Source: Actinopolyspora saharensis
GTDB taxonomy: Bacteria > Actinomycetota > Actinomycetes > Mycobacteriales > Pseudonocardiaceae
NCBI RefSeq assembly: GCF_900100925.1
Contig: NZ_FNKO01000002.1
Coordinates: forward strand, 1 to 64,000
Reading direction: 5' to 3'
Length of the DNA: 64,000 bases
Of this stretch, positions 1 to 8,595 are shown one piece after another. The translations under genes and the position numbers were made by a program. The notes below the pieces were generated by a model. It worked only from the letters and a program-made list of their open reading frames with translations, did no database searches and was not told the DNA's origin. Each line of letters opens with the position of its first letter. Positions within the stretch are counted from its first letter, which is position 1.

Positions 1-266
1 TTGATCGGCCACGCAGTGGCCCGCGGTAACCACCTTGTCGGAAGCGGCTACGGCGCCCCCGCAGAACTGCTTGCCCGCGGCGTCCACCAGGTAAACCACC
101 CCACGGTGATCGGCCACGTCGGCTGGTTCTCCGCCACGACGGGAGCTGCGGCCGAGGACCTCGCCGTGTCCCGGCTCGGAAGCGACCGCGCCCGCGGCAC
201 GAGAAGCGCCCACAACGCGGTGACGATGAGCAAGTCGCGGAACGATGGCCACACTCGTTGTCGCAT
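1..266 (-). pseudogene. S1 trypsin-like serine protease, N-terminal part, frameshifted and cut by window edge
   Basis: Secreted chymotrypsin-fold protease, N-terminal third only. The ATG at 266 follows a strong AGGGAG site and opens a signal-peptide-like stretch (MRQRVW then LLIVTALWALLV). The mature protease is in another frame: an FCGG motif, then VVTAGHCV with the catalytic His, running off the window. The two frames join near 135/136. Restoring one base there gives APVVGGEP, exactly the VVGG new N-terminus of activated trypsins. The break therefore looks like a one-base deletion, either a sequence error or a real mutation. The Asp and Ser of the triad lie outside the window. Confidence 0.6.
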
Positions 267-615
267 TCCACAGCTCCCTGCCGCCGTCCAACCACGATGC
301 GGAACTTCCGCGCGGGAGGCTCGTCCACCGGGTTGCCGAGTACCGCTCTCTCCCCGTGACCGGGCTGTTGTCGACAGTGTCCACGACGTACGCGAACCAA
401 GCGCGCCAGCGAACCGAAAGTGGACGCTTCCCACTCGATCGTGTGATAAAGGATCCTTCGGCAGCGCCAGCGTGCCCTCACGGGGCAGCACACGAATTCC
501 GGGCTGCACCAGCACGAAGACCCCGCACCGAGGCCTCGGAGCCGCAACCGGACCACTACCGAAGCCTTACCCCTGTGTCACTCGATCGGACCATCGAAGC
601 GCTAATCTGGATCTC
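267..615. other. Divergent intergenic region between protease and degV
   Basis: About 350 bases between two divergent starts. It must hold promoters for both genes. I could not assign convincing -35/-10 boxes, and no coding frame here looks real on either strand. Confidence 0.4.
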
Positions 616-1445
616 GTGCAACATGTGGCGATCGTGACCGACTCGACGGCATCACTCCCCAGGACCTGGCCGCGCACTGGGGATCTCGGTGGCCAGCATG
701 CAGCTGCGAGTCGCGACGAGCTCACCCGGGAACCCGCGTGTCCACCGACTGGTTGTTGCGTGCCATGCGGAACGGAGTCCCGGTCGAGGCCAAGGCACCG
801 GCCCCGGACACCCTGCTGCAGGCCTATCAGCAGGCATGGCACGACTCGGCGACCGCCGTCGTCTCGCTTCACGTGTCCAGCAGGCTCTCCCCTGCGACCC
901 AGCGGCCCTCCAGGCCTCGACCCACGTTCCGACCCCGGTGCACATCGTGGACAGTCAGTCCTCCGGAATGGCCTCGGCTTCGCGGCGCTGGCCGGTGCCC
1001 GGACGGCCGCGGCTGGCGGCTCCCCGGCCGAGGTGTGCGCCACGGCACAGCGACGTGCCGCGCGAACCCAGTGATCATCTACATCGACGACCTCGAGTAC
1101 CTGCACAGGGCGGGGTACATCGGGAAAACCGCTGCCTACTTCGGCTCCAAGATGGCGGTCAAGCCACTGCTGACGGTGCGGGACGGCGAGGTCGAACCGA
1201 TGGACAAGCTGCTCGGCTCCGAGCGCGCGGTGGGCAAGGCAGTGGACCGCGCGGTCGAGCTGGCGGGCGAGACCCGTGGACGTGGCGGTGAGCACTTCGC
1301 CGCCCCGAACGACGCGGAGGAGCTGATGACCGCGCTGAAGCGGAAAATCCCCGCGGGGGAGGAGTTCGTCCGGACCCGGGTGAGCACCGCCATCGGAGCC
1401 AACGTGGGCCCCGGAGCGCTGGCCGTGACCATCTCGCCACACTGA
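616..1445 (+). pseudogene. DegV family fatty-acid-binding protein, reading frame broken seven times
   Basis: DegV proteins bind a fatty acid and act with the FakA fatty acid kinase. The N-terminal signature VAIVTDSTASLP begins at the GTG at 616 (or 625). The C-terminal part has the usual DDLEYLHRAGYI and GKTAAYFGS segments. Between them the protein moves through frames 1, 3, 2, 1, 3, 2, 1, 3. Each step is one missing base, mostly in short homopolymers, near 660, 682, 714, 731, 890, 970 and 1071. Adding seven bases gives 837 nt, or 278 residues, the normal DegV length. I infer a functional gene with consensus errors, but real decay cannot be excluded. No fakA partner is visible. Confidence 0.75.
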
Positions 1446-1648
1446 TCACCACGCTGATGGCCGATCGCGGTCCCGTGCCGACCGCCCGGGAGACGACGCG
1501 GCGCACTCGCGAATGACCCCGGTGCCGGCGGGGAATCCCCGAAGGACGGCCCACGGGACACGTCAATAGAGTGGACCCGGCCGATCTCTCCGAGCTGGAG
1601 ACGGCCGCGGCGCACCGAACTCACGATCGACGAGAAAAGGGAGGGTCC

Positions 1649-2194
1649 ATGAGCCTAGAGCGTCCCATCGATCCCGATCCGTACAGCCTGCTTCCCGAGA
1701 TACCCTCCTTCACGGTCAGCTCCACGGACGTGACGGACGGCCAGCCCATGTCCAAGGCGCAGGCCTACGACGGCATGGGAGCGGGCGGGAGCAACATCTC
1801 GCCACAGCTTTCCTGGCACGGTTTCCCGGAGAGCACGAAGAGCTTCGTCGTGACCTGCTTCGACCCGGACGCCCCCATCCCGGGCGGGTTCTGGCACTGG
1901 GTCCTCGTCGACGTCCCCGCCTCCGTCACCGAGCTGGCCACGAGCGCGGGCGACCGCAGCGGCAACGGGATCCCGGCGGGCTCCTTCCACGTGCGCAACG
2001 ACATGGGCGAGCGCGCCTTCGGCGGGGCCGCCCCGCCGGAGGGTGACCGGCCGCACCGCTACTACTTCGCGGTCACCGCGGTGGACAGCGAGAACCTCGG
2101 AGTCGACGAGAGCGCGACTCCGGCGGTGGTCAACTTCATGCTCGCCTTCCACGCCGTGGGTCGGGGAATGATCGTGCCCACCTACGCGCACTGA
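1649..2194 (+). CDS. YbhB/YbcL family Raf kinase inhibitor-like (PEBP) protein
   Basis: A 181-residue phosphatidylethanolamine-binding-protein fold. The signature is the CFDPDAPIPGGFWHW stretch with the ligand-pocket Asp/His, preceded by NISPQLSW and followed by the FGGAAPPEGDRPHRYYF loop. Length is normal. The ATG at 1649 is preceded by AAAAGGGAGG at 1636-1645, which fixes the start over upstream in-frame codons. No signal peptide, so cytoplasmic. The bacterial role is poorly defined; small-ligand binding is the usual suggestion. Monocistronic, followed by a hairpin and a convergent flippase gene. Confidence 0.9.
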   Translation: MSLERPIDPDPYSLLPEIPSFTVSSTDVTDGQPMSKAQAYDGMGAGGSNISPQLSWHGFPESTKSFVVTCFDPDAPIPGGFWHWVLVDVPASVTELATSAGDRSGNGIPAGSFHVRNDMGERAFGGAAPPEGDRPHRYYFAVTAVDSENLGVDESATPAVVNFMLAFHAVGRGMIVPTYAH

Positions 2195-2214
2195 TCGAGG
2201 TTTTCCACTCGGGT

Positions 2215-2244
2215 CGGTGGGGTTTTCGGTTGACGGCCCCACCG
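2215..2244. terminator. Hairpin between convergent genes
   Basis: CGGTGGGG (2215-2222) pairs with CCCCACCG (2237-2244) around a 14-base loop. It sits between the convergent ends at 2194 and 2278. There is no U-tract, so a bidirectional GC-rich terminator is an inference. Confidence 0.4.
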
Positions 2245-2277
2245 GCCGCGGGCCACTCGTCCGCACAGCGCGCCGGT

Positions 2278-3534
2278 TCAACAACGGCCGATTTCCTCCG
2301 CGCGCCGGACCCGTTGTCCGAGCACCGCGGAACGCGCCGCGTACACCGTGTACACCCCACCGAGCGCCAGCAACGACGGCAGCACGACGACGGCCGTCCC
2401 CGTCGACACCACCACGGACGCCAGACCCAGCCCCACCAGCGAGTCCACGAAGCGGATCCGGAAGACTCGGCGCGACGCCCGCCGGGCCACGAGTTCGGTG
2501 ACGTAGGGCAGCCCGGCGGCCCAGGCCACCTGGTAACTCACCCACCCGAGGACCAGCACCGGATCGAGCGGCTTGCCGAGCACCCGGGGACTCAGCACGA
2601 GAGCCGCAGCGGCCAGCACCCCTCCGCAGACGACGGTCGCGAACACCAGCACCCGGCAGGCCTTCCCCAGAACCGCCGGATCGCGCTCGTCCCCGGAACG
2701 CTCCCGAGCCGCTATCCTGCCGAGCAGCAGGCTGCCCGAACCGTTGATCAGCACCTGCACCGGCGCCACGACCAACCGCGCCAATTCGAGCACCCCGACA
2801 GCGGCCGTGGAGATCGTGCTGGCCACCAGCAGCCGCACGGCCAGCAGGGTCAGCGGTCGCAGGCCCGCCTGCAGCGCACGCCACACCGCGAATCCGGCCA
2901 CGTCGGGGAACTCCCGCACCCCGGGGCGCAGGCCGCCCCGCTCCTCCCGCGGCAACTGCACCAGTCCCGCGAGGAGCGTGGCGAGCGCGCCGCAGCACAT
3001 CACCCCGAACAGCACCGTCGGGTTCGGTTCCCCGAACAGCGCGGGTACCACCGCGAGCGCCAGCAGGGTCACAGCCAGGCAGCACAGGTCGTTGTTCAGC
3101 AGCGCACCGAAATCCACCCTGGCCACGAAGATCCTGCGGACGGTCTCCGCGAGCAGCCTGCACACCACCAGCACCGCATACACCGCGCTCAGCCACGGGC
3201 CCTGTCGGGACACCGTCGAGGCGAGCACCACGGCACCGAGCACGCACAACCCCATGACCAGCAGGGCTCCGGTGACCAGGCTCGACCGGTAACCGGCATC
3301 GTGCCGGTCGAAAACGGTGAAGCCGTCGCACACGAAACCGACGTGGAGCGCGTTGGCTCCGACCAGCGTGGCCAGCAGCAACGCGAAAACGCCGTAGTCG
3401 GACAGGCTCAGGGTTCCCGCGGCCACCAGCTGCACCGCGAAGCTCGCGGCCGCGGTCGCCGCCTGGGACAGGATTCCGGCAACACCGTCACCGGCGAGCC
3501 TGCCGAGCACACCGCCGCGTCTCACCGAGGTCAC
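2278..3534 (-). CDS. Polysaccharide flippase, Wzx/MATE-like membrane protein
   Basis: A 418-residue polytopic protein with about twelve hydrophobic segments and almost no soluble domain. The start (SQAATAAASFAVQLVAAGTL then LSDYGVFALLLATLV) resembles the first two helices of MVF/oligosaccharide flippases. The likely role is moving lipid-linked polysaccharide units across the membrane. Its ATG overlaps the stop of the upstream Wzz-like gene by four bases (ATGA), so the two are translationally coupled. The family call rests on topology and context; the substrate is unknown. Confidence 0.75.
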   Translation of the reverse strand: MTSVRRGGVLGRLAGDGVAGILSQAATAAASFAVQLVAAGTLSLSDYGVFALLLATLVGANALHVGFVCDGFTVFDRHDAGYRSSLVTGALLVMGLCVLGAVVLASTVSRQGPWLSAVYAVLVVCRLLAETVRRIFVARVDFGALLNNDLCCLAVTLLALAVVPALFGEPNPTVLFGVMCCGALATLLAGLVQLPREERGGLRPGVREFPDVAGFAVWRALQAGLRPLTLLAVRLLVASTISTAAVGVLELARLVVAPVQVLINGSGSLLLGRIAARERSGDERDPAVLGKACRVLVFATVVCGGVLAAAALVLSPRVLGKPLDPVLVLGWVSYQVAWAAGLPYVTELVARRASRRVFRIRFVDSLVGLGLASVVVSTGTAVVVLPSLLALGGVYTVYAARSAVLGQRVRRAEEIGRC

Positions 3535-5057
3535 CGGCCACCCCGATCGACGGGCGGCGCCGGTGCCCGCACCCGCGACTCGGCGCTCTGCGCGCTCTCC
3601 GCCGAGGTCTCGGGGGAACCGTGCGCGGCGAAGGTGAACACGTGCCCCGCGATCTTTCCTCCGAGCAGCTCGATCCGCTCCCTGGCCCTGCGCCAGGCCG
3701 CCACCGACCGTTCCCGGCGCACGGTGAGCACGACACCGTCGGCCGCGGGTATCAAAGCGCTCACCTCGGGAGCGCTCTCCAGCGGCGGCAGGTCGACGAG
3801 CACGAGATCGTAGCCACCACGCGCCTCCACCATCGCTCGCCGCAGCAGGGAGGACCGGAAGTAGTCCGGGGCCCCCTCACCGGCGCGCCCCGCGGGAACG
3901 ACCCGGAACTCTATTCCCGGCCCCACCTCGATCACCCGCGTGGAGGCGTGCACCGTGGCCGCCCCGGCGGCGATGGGGGCCATTCCGTACCAGTCGTTCT
4001 GCAGCGCGACGCTGTGCGAGAGCTCCCTGGTCCGCACCGCCGCGTCGACGACGAGAACCCGCAGGCCGTCCCGGGCCGCGGCTCCGGCCACTTGCAGCAC
4101 AGTGGTGGTCGCGCCGTCCCCGACGGAGACCCCGGTGACCGCGACCAGACCGCCCCGCACGGTGTTCCGCAGCACCGAGGCCACCAGGCGGTAGGACCCC
4201 AGCGGCGGAACCACGAGGTTGTGCAGTCGCGCGGATGTCCCCTCACCGAGCGCTTCGATCTCCCCGAGGAGCGGTTCGTCGGACAGCCTGGTCAGATCGG
4301 CCGCGTCCCGAACCCTGCGATTGCGGTCCGCGCGGGCCCAGGCGATCGTGGCGGCCAGCAGCAGCCCCACGGCCAGCCCGACGAACGCGTCCCGCAGCAG
4401 CACGGTGAGCACCCCCGAGGAGTCCGTGACGGCCTTGTCCGTGAAGGACACGCCGTCACCGAACTGCTCGGCGGTTATGTTGATCTCCGTGATGCGCTGG
4501 TCCAGCTCACTGACGGTGCTGGACACCGAGCCCGGGGTGTTGCCCTCGCCCTCCACGAGTTCGGCCCGCCGGGAGCGCAGGCTCTCGACGGCGCTGTCCG
4601 CCGCACTGCTGACTTCTGCCTCGGACTCGCGTCGGTAGGCGGCCACGACCGCATTGGCGATCTCGGTCGACCGCGCCGCACCGCCGATGTCGACCCGCAC
4701 GACGATCGAGTCACCGTTGTCCGAGGCCTTGGCCTCCACCGACTCGCGCAGTTCCTCGATCGACTCGGAGGCCTCCAGCCGCTTCCGCGCCGACTCGAGA
4801 ACACGGTCCGAGGTCACGAACAGCGCTCGCTGGTTGACATAGCGCACGAACCCCGATTCGCTGGTCACCTCGTAGCCGAGCGCCTCGACGGAGTCGGGGG
4901 ACTTGAGCACGATGCGCGCCTGGGCGGCCCCGGCACTGCCCACTGTCAGGGCCACCAGCACACTGATCAGCACCGTCCCGACGACCACGACGAGCGAACT
5001 CCACCGGTACCGCCACAACGCACCGACTATGTTCGGGGCCGGTAAGAGTTCGTTCAT
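3531..5057 (-). CDS. Wzz-type chain-length protein fused to a degenerate BY-kinase domain
   Basis: 508 residues. TM helices at about 21-40 and 224-241 flank an extracytoplasmic, helix-rich region, the Wzz layout. A cytoplasmic CpsD/CapB-like P-loop domain follows. Its Walker A is VGDGATTT (about 312-319), where active BY-kinases have a GxGK[ST][ST] loop, so the ATP-binding Lys is missing. Walker A' reads VVDAAVR, losing the second Asp. Walker B (LVLVDLPP) is kept. The C-terminus has no tyrosine cluster. It probably controls polymer length or export, but I predict no autophosphorylation. First gene of a two-gene unit with the flippase, divergent from the CDP-alcohol transferase. Confidence 0.8.
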   Translation of the reverse strand: MNELLPAPNIVGALWRYRWSSLVVVVGTVLISVLVALTVGSAGAAQARIVLKSPDSVEALGYEVTSESGFVRYVNQRALFVTSDRVLESARKRLEASESIEELRESVEAKASDNGDSIVVRVDIGGAARSTEIANAVVAAYRRESEAEVSSAADSAVESLRSRRAELVEGEGNTPGSVSSTVSELDQRITEINITAEQFGDGVSFTDKAVTDSSGVLTVLLRDAFVGLAVGLLLAATIAWARADRNRRVRDAADLTRLSDEPLLGEIEALGEGTSARLHNLVVPPLGSYRLVASVLRNTVRGGLVAVTGVSVGDGATTTVLQVAGAAARDGLRVLVVDAAVRTRELSHSVALQNDWYGMAPIAAGAATVHASTRVIEVGPGIEFRVVPAGRAGEGAPDYFRSSLLRRAMVEARGGYDLVLVDLPPLESAPEVSALIPAADGVVLTVRRERSVAAWRRARERIELLGGKIAGHVFTFAAHGSPETSAESAQSAESRVRAPAPPVDRGGR

Positions 5058-5445
5058 CGCAGCTCCATTCGACGCGGTCCTGCCCGGGGCCCCGGAACCG
5101 ACGTCGTCGGTCGCTCACCGACCGCGACGATCCGGCCGGGGCGGCTCCTCGCGCAGTCGTCCTCGCGGAGAACGCGCTCGGAGGGCTCGCGATCACGGTA
5201 CGGATCCCCGGGGCGAACACGACGATCACGATAACGCTGTAACGAACCACGTTCACTCGACGATCACCAGAACGCCTCCGAGGTTTCGTTCCCGAGGATT
5301 CTCCCGTCCCGACAGGACGAAGCACCGCAACGGCGTGACTCGAGAACGTCCGACACCGGAAAATATCGATCCGACAACGAAAACCCGGTCCAGGAAGGAC
5401 CAACTTCTCCGGGAAACCGCAGATACCACCGACGAAGGAGATTCC
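5058..5445. other. Divergent intergenic region in the polysaccharide locus
   Basis: 388 bases separating the leftward Wzz-like/flippase unit from the rightward CDP-alcohol unit. It contains a direct repeat TAACG at 5232-5236 and 5240-5244 and A+T-richer patches near 5355-5385, unusual for this DNA and consistent with promoters. No gene seen. Confidence 0.4.
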
Positions 5446-6228
5446 GTGCGCGGTTCCACCCCGAGGTGTGATTCCCCGTCCGAGGCCGATCACACGAATC
5501 CCACGTTCGGGGCAATACTTCGCCGACTTCCCGGCGCGCAGAAGTCGGCACGGGGAGCACCCGCGTATTCGCGGTTCGTCAACCGCAGGGCCGGAGGCGG
5601 CCTGGCCGCCGTCGCCCACCTGGCGGGCAGAACACCCAACGAGGTCACGCTCGTGAGCGCGTTGTGCACCCTGACCGGAATTCTCGCGCTGGCGCTCCTG
5701 CCCCCCTCGCCCGTGCTCGGCGTGGGAGTGGCCGCGGCACTGTTGCTCGGTTACGCCCTCGACTCGGCGGACGGGCAGCTGGCCAGACTTCGCGGGGACG
5801 GGGGCCCCTCGGGAGAATGGCTGGATCACGTCGTGGACAGCGCGAAGATCCCGATGCTGCATTCTGCCGTGCTCGTTTCCACCTATCGCTTCGGCGATCA
5901 CCCCGACTGGTGGTTGCTGGTCCCCCTCGGTTTCACCGTGGTGGAAAGCGTTCTGTTCTTCGCGATGATCCTCAACGAACAACTCCGGAAGCAGCACGCC
6001 GACACCGGGCCCGCGAGCGGCAGCACGCCCTCGGCCTGGCGTTCCCTGCTGGTTTCTCCCACCGACTACGGAGTCCTGTGCCTGGTATTCGTGCTGCTGG
6101 GAGCGCACCTCGCCTTCACCGCTGCCTACACGGCACTGTTCCTGGCCCAGACGTTGTTCGCCTGTGCGGCGCTTCCCGGATGGTTCCTCCGGGCGAAGCG
6201 ACTGACCGCGAACGGGGGAGAACCGTGA
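5446..6228 (+). CDS. CDP-alcohol phosphatidyltransferase family membrane protein
   Basis: 260 residues. It carries the complete family motif D-x2-D-G-x2-A-R-x8-G-x3-D-x3-D at D106, D109, G110, R114, G123, D127 and D131, so it should displace CMP from a CDP-alcohol onto an acceptor hydroxyl. About six TM segments. The GTG at 5446 was chosen because GAAGGAG lies five bases upstream; much longer in-frame extensions are Arg-rich nonsense. It overlaps the cytidylyltransferase gene by four bases (GTGA), so the CDP donor is probably made by the neighbour. The acceptor is unknown; context suggests a polysaccharide or its lipid carrier rather than ordinary phospholipid. Confidence 0.85.
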   Translation: MRGSTPRCDSPSEADHTNPTFGAILRRLPGAQKSARGAPAYSRFVNRRAGGGLAAVAHLAGRTPNEVTLVSALCTLTGILALALLPPSPVLGVGVAAALLLGYALDSADGQLARLRGDGGPSGEWLDHVVDSAKIPMLHSAVLVSTYRFGDHPDWWLLVPLGFTVVESVLFFAMILNEQLRKQHADTGPASGSTPSAWRSLLVSPTDYGVLCLVFVLLGAHLAFTAAYTALFLAQTLFACAALPGWFLRAKRLTANGGEP

Positions 6229-6647
6229 GCAGACCCGTCGTCGGTTACGCGCCCGGCGCCTACGACATGTTCCACATAGGACACCTGCGGGTGCTGGAGC
6301 GCGCCCGCTCGGAGTGCGACCTGCTCATAGCCGGAGTCGCCACGGACGCGGTGGTGCTGAGCGCGAAGGCGAAACACCCCGTGATCCCGTTCGAGCAGCG
6401 GCTGGAGATCGTCTCCAGCATCAGGTACGTCGACCAGGCCATCGCCGATCCGCACGTGGACAAGTACCTCACCTGGCAGCGGATCGGATTCCACGTGCTG
6501 TTCAAGGGCGACGACTGGAGGGGCACGGAACGCGCGCACGAGATGGAGTCCAAGCTGGAAAGCGTCGGCGTCGGAATCGTGTACTTCCCCTACACGGGCG
6601 ACGTGTCGACCACGCTGCTGCGCACCAGGTTGTCCGTGTCGGAATGA
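6225..6647 (+). CDS. TagD-like cytidylyltransferase (glycerol-3-phosphate type)
   Basis: 140 residues, the length of TagD-type enzymes that join CTP to glycerol-3-phosphate or a similar polyol phosphate. The HIGH motif (HIGH, residues 17-20, in YDMFHIGHLRVLERA) and the C-terminal VSTTLLRTRL (RTxxISTT-like) are present. The GTG at 6225 overlaps the previous stop and has GGGGGAG seven bases upstream; its own stop overlaps the next ATG. The three genes form one tightly coupled transcript. Glycerol-3-phosphate is the commonest substrate, but ethanolamine phosphate or another alcohol phosphate is possible. Confidence 0.85.
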   Translation: MSRPVVGYAPGAYDMFHIGHLRVLERARSECDLLIAGVATDAVVLSAKAKHPVIPFEQRLEIVSSIRYVDQAIADPHVDKYLTWQRIGFHVLFKGDDWRGTERAHEMESKLESVGVGIVYFPYTGDVSTTLLRTRLSVSE

Positions 6648-8521
6648 CCCGGAGGTTTCCGATCCGCCACGAAAGCCGACACCCCACCCGGACGCCGAGA
6701 GGACGAAACGACGGGAGCGCATTGTTCGGACGAATCCCCCATTCCGGTGGCCGTCGCCGCGGTGTCCGCGTGCTGGGCGTCCTCGTCGTCTGCGCCGCCG
6801 TGCTCGTGTCCGGAACCTGGGCGCAGCACGATTCGGGGTCCACTGCCACGCGGACGCGTCCGTCCGAGGCGCCGCCGCTGCCGGAAGTCCCCGGCGCGCG
6901 CTCCCCGGTTCCGGAGGGGGCGCTGTTCGTCTCCACCTCAGGCGCCGCGGGCGCGCGGGGCACTCGCTCCGACCCGCTGCGCACGCTGAGCGAGGCCGTG
7001 CGCAGGGCGGACCACTCGGCGACGATAGTGCTGCGCTCCGGCACCTACCGGGAAGGTCTCGGGGTGATCCGCAAAAGACTGCACATCAGGTCCTACCCCG
7101 GTGAACAGGTCTGGTTGAAGGGCAGCGAAGTCGTGGACACCTGGGAACGCACTGGGCGGGGCTGGGTGCACCACGGCTGGAGCCCGGACTTCTGCAGGGA
7201 CTGCTTCATCCCCGAGATCATCGATCCGCGGCACCCGAACGCCGGACTGGCCGACATGGTCTTCCTCGACGGTGAACCGCTGCGCCAAGTGACCGAGCGC
7301 GCGGCCGTGACGCGGGGGACCTTCTTCGTCGACCCGGACGCGGAAACACTGCTGATCGGAAGCGACCCGCGGGGAGGAGCGGTCGAGGCCGCGGCCCGCT
7401 CCTGGTTGCTCCAGTTCGACGGGCCGCGTGCCGCTGGGAGCAGTCTGCGCGGGATCGGGGTGGCCCACTACGCCTCGCGGCAGGAGTACGGCCGCGAGGG
7501 CGCCATGATCGTGGTCAACTCCGCGGAGGTGACCCTGGAGGGCAACGCCTTCTCCTGGAGCGCCTCCAGCGGTGCTGCCGTGTTCGCCCCCGGGGCGAGG
7601 GTGGTCGACAACGTCTTCAGCGACAACGGGCTCGTCGGGATGATGGCCAACAGGGCCGACGGGATACGGATGAGCGGGAATCTCGTTACCCGCAACAACC
7701 GGGAGCACTTCGCCCTGAGCGGTCCCGCCATCGGCGCCGCCGGGGTCAAGATCACCCGCACCGCGCGAGCGGTGGTCCGCCGGAACTCCTTCCTCGACAA
7801 CACCGGAGCGGGCTGGTGGTGCGACCTGGGGTGCACGAACGCCGTGGTTCTGGGCAACACCACGCGGGGCAACGTCAAGCACGGCCTGTTCTACGAGGTC
7901 TCCTCGGACGCGCTGATCGCCTCGAACCTGATCCTCGGGAACCGGGGGCTCGGGGTGAAGATCTCGAGCGCCGACCGGGTGCGCGTGCTGCACAACACTT
8001 TCCGCGGAAACCGCGGGGCGCTCGGGCTCTACAACGACGTGCGCTCCCCCGAGTCCGATCCGTACAGCGACCGGCTCGGGCTGAGTTGGATCACGACCGA
8101 AACCGAGCTGGTGAACAACCACTTCGCGGGCACCACCGCGAGGCGCCCCTTCGCCACCGCGGAGAACCACAAACCGGAAGGGGTACCCACTCCAGGATTC
8201 GTCTCCCGCAGCGACGGAAACGTCTACCTCAGGGGAGAAGAACCTCACCTGGTGGAGCGCTACCTCGGTTCCGGGCGTTCGGAACGGTTCGAGACGCTGT
8301 CCGAACTGACCGCGGAAACCGGCCAGGGCCGGCACAGCACCGCCGTGCGCACGTCCGGGGCGCCCTTCCGGGACCCGGCCGAAGGTGACTACCGACCACG
8401 ACCGAACGCTCCCGGAGCCGACGCGGGGCGGCCGATCCCCGGGGAGGTGATCGAACGACTCGGCATCTCCCCGGACGACCACCCCGACGCGGGCGTTCTC
8501 GTCAGCCCCGGCAGGCCGTGA
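6644..8521 (+). CDS. Secreted or membrane-anchored right-handed beta-helix protein
   Basis: 625 residues. A basic N-terminus is followed by one hydrophobic segment (about 42-62, GVLVVCAAVLVSG), a signal peptide or anchor. A DUF1565-like start (LFVSTSGAAGARGTRSDPLRTLSEAV) leads into parallel beta-helix repeats rich in N-x-F/V-x-x-N turns (VVDNVFSDN, VVRRNSFLDN, VVLGNTTRGN, IASNLILGN, VLHNTFRGN). This fold is common in polysaccharide lyases, epimerases and hydrolases. I cannot assign catalytic residues. The ATGA overlap with the cytidylyltransferase places it in the same operon, so it probably acts on the exported polymer. Confidence 0.8.
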   Translation: MTRRFPIRHESRHPTRTPRGRNDGSALFGRIPHSGGRRRGVRVLGVLVVCAAVLVSGTWAQHDSGSTATRTRPSEAPPLPEVPGARSPVPEGALFVSTSGAAGARGTRSDPLRTLSEAVRRADHSATIVLRSGTYREGLGVIRKRLHIRSYPGEQVWLKGSEVVDTWERTGRGWVHHGWSPDFCRDCFIPEIIDPRHPNAGLADMVFLDGEPLRQVTERAAVTRGTFFVDPDAETLLIGSDPRGGAVEAAARSWLLQFDGPRAAGSSLRGIGVAHYASRQEYGREGAMIVVNSAEVTLEGNAFSWSASSGAAVFAPGARVVDNVFSDNGLVGMMANRADGIRMSGNLVTRNNREHFALSGPAIGAAGVKITRTARAVVRRNSFLDNTGAGWWCDLGCTNAVVLGNTTRGNVKHGLFYEVSSDALIASNLILGNRGLGVKISSADRVRVLHNTFRGNRGALGLYNDVRSPESDPYSDRLGLSWITTETELVNNHFAGTTARRPFATAENHKPEGVPTPGFVSRSDGNVYLRGEEPHLVERYLGSGRSERFETLSELTAETGQGRHSTAVRTSGAPFRDPAEGDYRPRPNAPGADAGRPIPGEVIERLGISPDDHPDAGVLVSPGRP

Positions 8522-8595
8522 TCCGCATCGAGCAGCGCTGCCGGGTGCCCCCGGACCAGCCGGTCGCAGCCGACCTATTCGGACTCAGCGCCGGA

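Noticed and set aside
1655-3813. Long open frames opposite the YbhB gene and the flippase
   Set aside because: Arg/Gly/Ala-rich translations with no domain; the opposite strand carries proteins with clear motifs and ribosome sites.
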